Source: Aeromicrobium sp.
GTDB taxonomy: Bacteria; Actinomycetota; Actinomycetes; Propionibacteriales; Nocardioidaceae
Length of the DNA stretch: 32,361 nt
Assembly: GCA_025965435.1 (NCBI GenBank)
Contig: JAOPWZ010000126.1
Location: 1-32,361 of the forward strand
Direction: 5' to 3'
The translations under genes and the position numbers were made by a program. The notes under the pieces are model-generated. The model saw only the letters and a program-made list of their open reading frames with translations. It made no database searches and was not told where the DNA came from. Shown here piece by piece: positions 30,935-32,361 of the stretch (positions within the stretch are counted from its first letter, which is position 1; each line of letters begins with the position of its first letter).

Positions 30935-31809
30935 GACGTCACCCGGGGACGCTGCACAGCCCGCCGCACCCGCGCCAGCTCCGACCTCACGATCTCGGCG
31001 TCGACGTCGGTGTCCCGCTCGAGGAGGACCGGAGGACCGTCGCGCCCCAGCAGGTCGACGACATGTGTGAGGAGGTCGAGGACGTCCTCGGTCATGTCAT
31101 GGGCGTGCGTGTCCCAGTAGACGCCCGACGGATCGGTGAAGCCGCCCGCCACGTGGACGTACGCCACGTGATCCAGCGGCATGCGGTCGAGCTGCTCGCG
31201 CGGGTCGCCGCCCAGCGCGGAGCACGTCGCGTGGAGGTTCGCGACGTCCAGCAGGACGTAGCAGCCGGTGGCCTGCGTGAGCGCTGTGAGGAACTCCGGC
31301 TCGTCCATCGACGACTCGGGCCACGCGAGGGTCGTGGCGATGTTCTCCAGCGCCAGGGGGACGGGCAGTCGCGCCTGGGTCGTCCGGACGTTGTCGACCA
31401 GCACGGCCAGCGAGTCCGGGTTTCGTGCCGCGGACACGAGGTGCCCGGCCTCCAGGACGTCGTCGTGGAGCGCATCCGTGCCCGCAGCGGGCCGGCCGGC
31501 CCGCACGAAGGCGACATGCTCGCTGACCAGGGGAGCGCCCATGGCCGTCGCGAGGGCCCCCAGCCGGTCGATCCGGTCAGCATCCGGTGCCGCCCCGCCG
31601 GCGAGGCCCAGGGTGACCCCGTGCGGGACGACCGTGAGGCCCGAGCGGATCGCCTCGGTCAGGGCGGCCGGGAGCCCGCCGGGCGACACGTTCTCCGCGA
31701 CGACCTCGGCGAACCGCATGCCGCCGCGGGTCTGCTCCAGCAGCTCCTCGGCGATGCCGGGACGCCAGCCGGCGCCGACCCCGAGACCGGCCAGCGGTGA
31801 GCGGGGCAT
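30931..31809 (-). CDS. DUF692 (UPF0276) family multinuclear non-heme iron enzyme
   Basis: This 292-residue TIM-barrel protein belongs to DUF692, now called the MNIO family. Its known members (MbnB, TglH, ChrH, BufB) oxidise cysteine-containing peptides using two or three iron ions. Likely metal ligands are visible in order: His63 (VPHGVTLGL), Glu97 and His98 (VSEHVAFV), Glu155 (LALENIAT), Asp188 (YVLLDVANLH), His219 (YVHVAGGF), and Asp233 and His235 (YWDTHAHD). The first-gene stop and this ATG overlap (TGATG), and the last 4 bases overlap the partner gene. The preceding gene encodes a Cys-rich tail peptide, a candidate substrate. The family is secure; the substrate is inferred from context. 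Confidence 0.92.
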   Translation of the reverse strand: MPRSPLAGLGVGAGWRPGIAEELLEQTRGGMRFAEVVAENVSPGGLPAALTEAIRSGLTVVPHGVTLGLAGGAAPDADRIDRLGALATAMGAPLVSEHVAFVRAGRPAAGTDALHDDVLEAGHLVSAARNPDSLAVLVDNVRTTQARLPVPLALENIATTLAWPESSMDEPEFLTALTQATGCYVLLDVANLHATCSALGGDPREQLDRMPLDHVAYVHVAGGFTDPSGVYWDTHAHDMTEDVLDLLTHVVDLLGRDGPPVLLERDTDVDAEIVRSELARVRRAVQRPRVTS

Positions 31810-32060
31810 CAGCCGCTACCGCCGCCGCAGCCACCCCCGCCACCGCAGGAGGAGCCTCCGCCGCACGAGCTGCCGCCGTCGTGGCCGCCCGAGGAGCCGC
31901 CGTCGCCGCCGCCGGCCCAGTAGGCCCCGCCTCCGGCCGCACCGTACTCACCGGACCGCCGCCGACGCTTGCGGGTCGACGAGGCGGGGGACCGCAGGAG
32001 GCACGTTGCGACCACCGCGACGACGATGGCGACGCCGAGGACGACGAAGGTGATGACCAT
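31809..32060 (-). CDS. membrane-anchored Gly/Ser/Cys-rich peptide, candidate MNIO substrate
   Basis: This 83-residue protein has an N-terminal membrane helix (residues 2-22) and a basic stretch (RKRRRR, 30-35). A low-complexity tail follows that ends SSCGGGSSCGGGGGCGGGSG, with cysteines at 66, 72 and 78, six residues apart. The ATG at 32060 has a strong GGGAGG ribosome site. Its stop overlaps the ATG of the DUF692 enzyme by one base. Gly/Cys-rich tails on small membrane proteins next to DUF692 genes occur in actinomycetes (TIGR04222-type proteins, from memory), but the TIGR04222 domain itself is not evident here. Cytosolic or outside placement of the tail is uncertain; the positive-inside rule puts the tail's basic start in the cytosol. 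Confidence 0.8.
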   Translation of the reverse strand: MVITFVVLGVAIVVAVVATCLLRSPASSTRKRRRRSGEYGAAGGGAYWAGGGDGGSSGGHDGGSSCGGGSSCGGGGGCGGGSG

Positions 32061-32180
32061 GAGAACCTCCCGATCGGGCGGAACCGGAGTCCGTCGACGC
32101 TGACGTGACGCGGAAATGGATCGTCTCAGATGAATGGATGTGGGGGAAGAGGGGACTCTGGGGATCAATGCCGACGTGAG

Positions 32181-32200
32181 ATATCTTGATGTCAAAGGAT
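32181..32200 (+). promoter_or_regulatory. TTGATGTCAA palindrome upstream of icd
   Basis: An AT-rich stretch holds the inverted repeat TTGA-TG-TCAA (32186-32195) within ATATCTTGATGTCAAAGGAT, about 40 bases ahead of the icd start and in the 175-base gap shared with the divergent MNIO operon. It could be an operator or overlap the promoter. I cannot name a regulator. Confidence 0.4.
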
Positions 32201-32235
32201 TTTTCGCGCACCCCAACGGAGGAGTCGCCGCACTC

Positions 32236-32361
32236 ATGGCCAAGATCATCTACACCCACACCGACGAGGCGCCCGCACTGGCGACCTACTCGTTCCTCCC
32301 CGTCATCGAGGCCTACGCCTCGACGGCCGGCGTCGAGGTCGAGACCCGCGACATCTCGCTG
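32236..32361 (+). CDS. icd: NADP-dependent isocitrate dehydrogenase, monomeric type (N-terminus only)
   Basis: The first 42 residues ([20 protein letters not shown], then [22 protein letters not shown]) are the characteristic N-terminus of the monomeric, roughly 740-residue NADP-dependent isocitrate dehydrogenase. It converts isocitrate to 2-oxoglutarate and makes NADPH. Substrate-binding positions in [13 protein letters not shown] are part of the family signature. GGAGGAG lies 11 bases before the ATG. The rest of the gene lies beyond the window. It is divergent from the MNIO operon. Confidence 0.95.
   Translation, partial: MAKIIYTHTDEAPALATYSFLPVIEAYASTAGVEVETRDISL

Overview
The window is very GC-rich, densely coded DNA in which many genes start with GTG and many overlap their neighbours by 1 to 20 bases. 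The gene content points to a high-GC actinomycete: a GAF-ANTAR regulator, PspC-domain sensor proteins, the DUF6350-purN-purH and folD-DUF3017 blocks, an actinobacterial SucC N-terminus and a monomeric isocitrate dehydrogenase. I would place it in the Nocardioidaceae, perhaps Aeromicrobium or Nocardioides. That placement is inferred from gene order and protein style, not from a marker gene. It looks like ordinary chromosome. I see no insertion sequence, phage gene, CRISPR array, tRNA or rRNA, and no gene-free stretch longer than about 175 bases.

Layout. 1-2683: the end of a glucose-6-phosphate dehydrogenase gene (zwf) overlapping a GH15 glycosidase. 2696-4806: a GAF-ANTAR regulator and an NhaA antiporter on the minus strand. 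4905-7428: a gamma-glutamyltransferase-family gene overlapping a glycerophosphodiesterase. 7379-11161: a divergent envelope-stress locus, with three minus-strand genes (PspC/LiaF-like protein, small membrane protein, small PspC protein) facing a PspC-fused histidine kinase and its LuxR-type regulator. 11291-13537: a secreted M14 peptidase and a second zwf copy that is frameshifted. 13538-14523: a small membrane protein, a YtrA-type GntR regulator and a GNAT acetyltransferase. 14594-16957: PcrA/UvrD helicase. 17065-17847: a membrane-anchored M23 peptidase. 18001-20458: a degenerate B12-binding-like protein followed by sucCD. 20561-22075: a SulP transporter with a STAS domain. 22126-23937: a sigma-factor-like protein fused through a membrane segment to a large outer domain. 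24005-27321: DUF6350, purN, purH. 27374-28021: a TetR regulator. 28168-29291: folD and DUF3017. 29420-30409: mdh. 30515-32060: a three-gene minus-strand operon. 32236-end: the start of monomeric icd.

Working together. Much of the window is central metabolism: zwf for NADPH, sucCD, mdh and icd for the TCA cycle, and purN, purH and folD for purine and one-carbon metabolism. The 7379-11161 locus reads as a LiaFSR-like cell-envelope sensing system.

The most unusual part is 30515-32060. A membrane-anchored peptide with a Gly/Ser/Cys-rich tail is translationally coupled to a DUF692/MNIO-family iron enzyme and to a small partner protein. This is the arrangement expected of a peptide-modification (RiPP-like) system. 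A second theme is a set of intergenic inverted repeats containing GAGT words. In two of the three, the words are arrayed at an exact 21-base pitch. All three lie downstream of genes and probably act as terminators.
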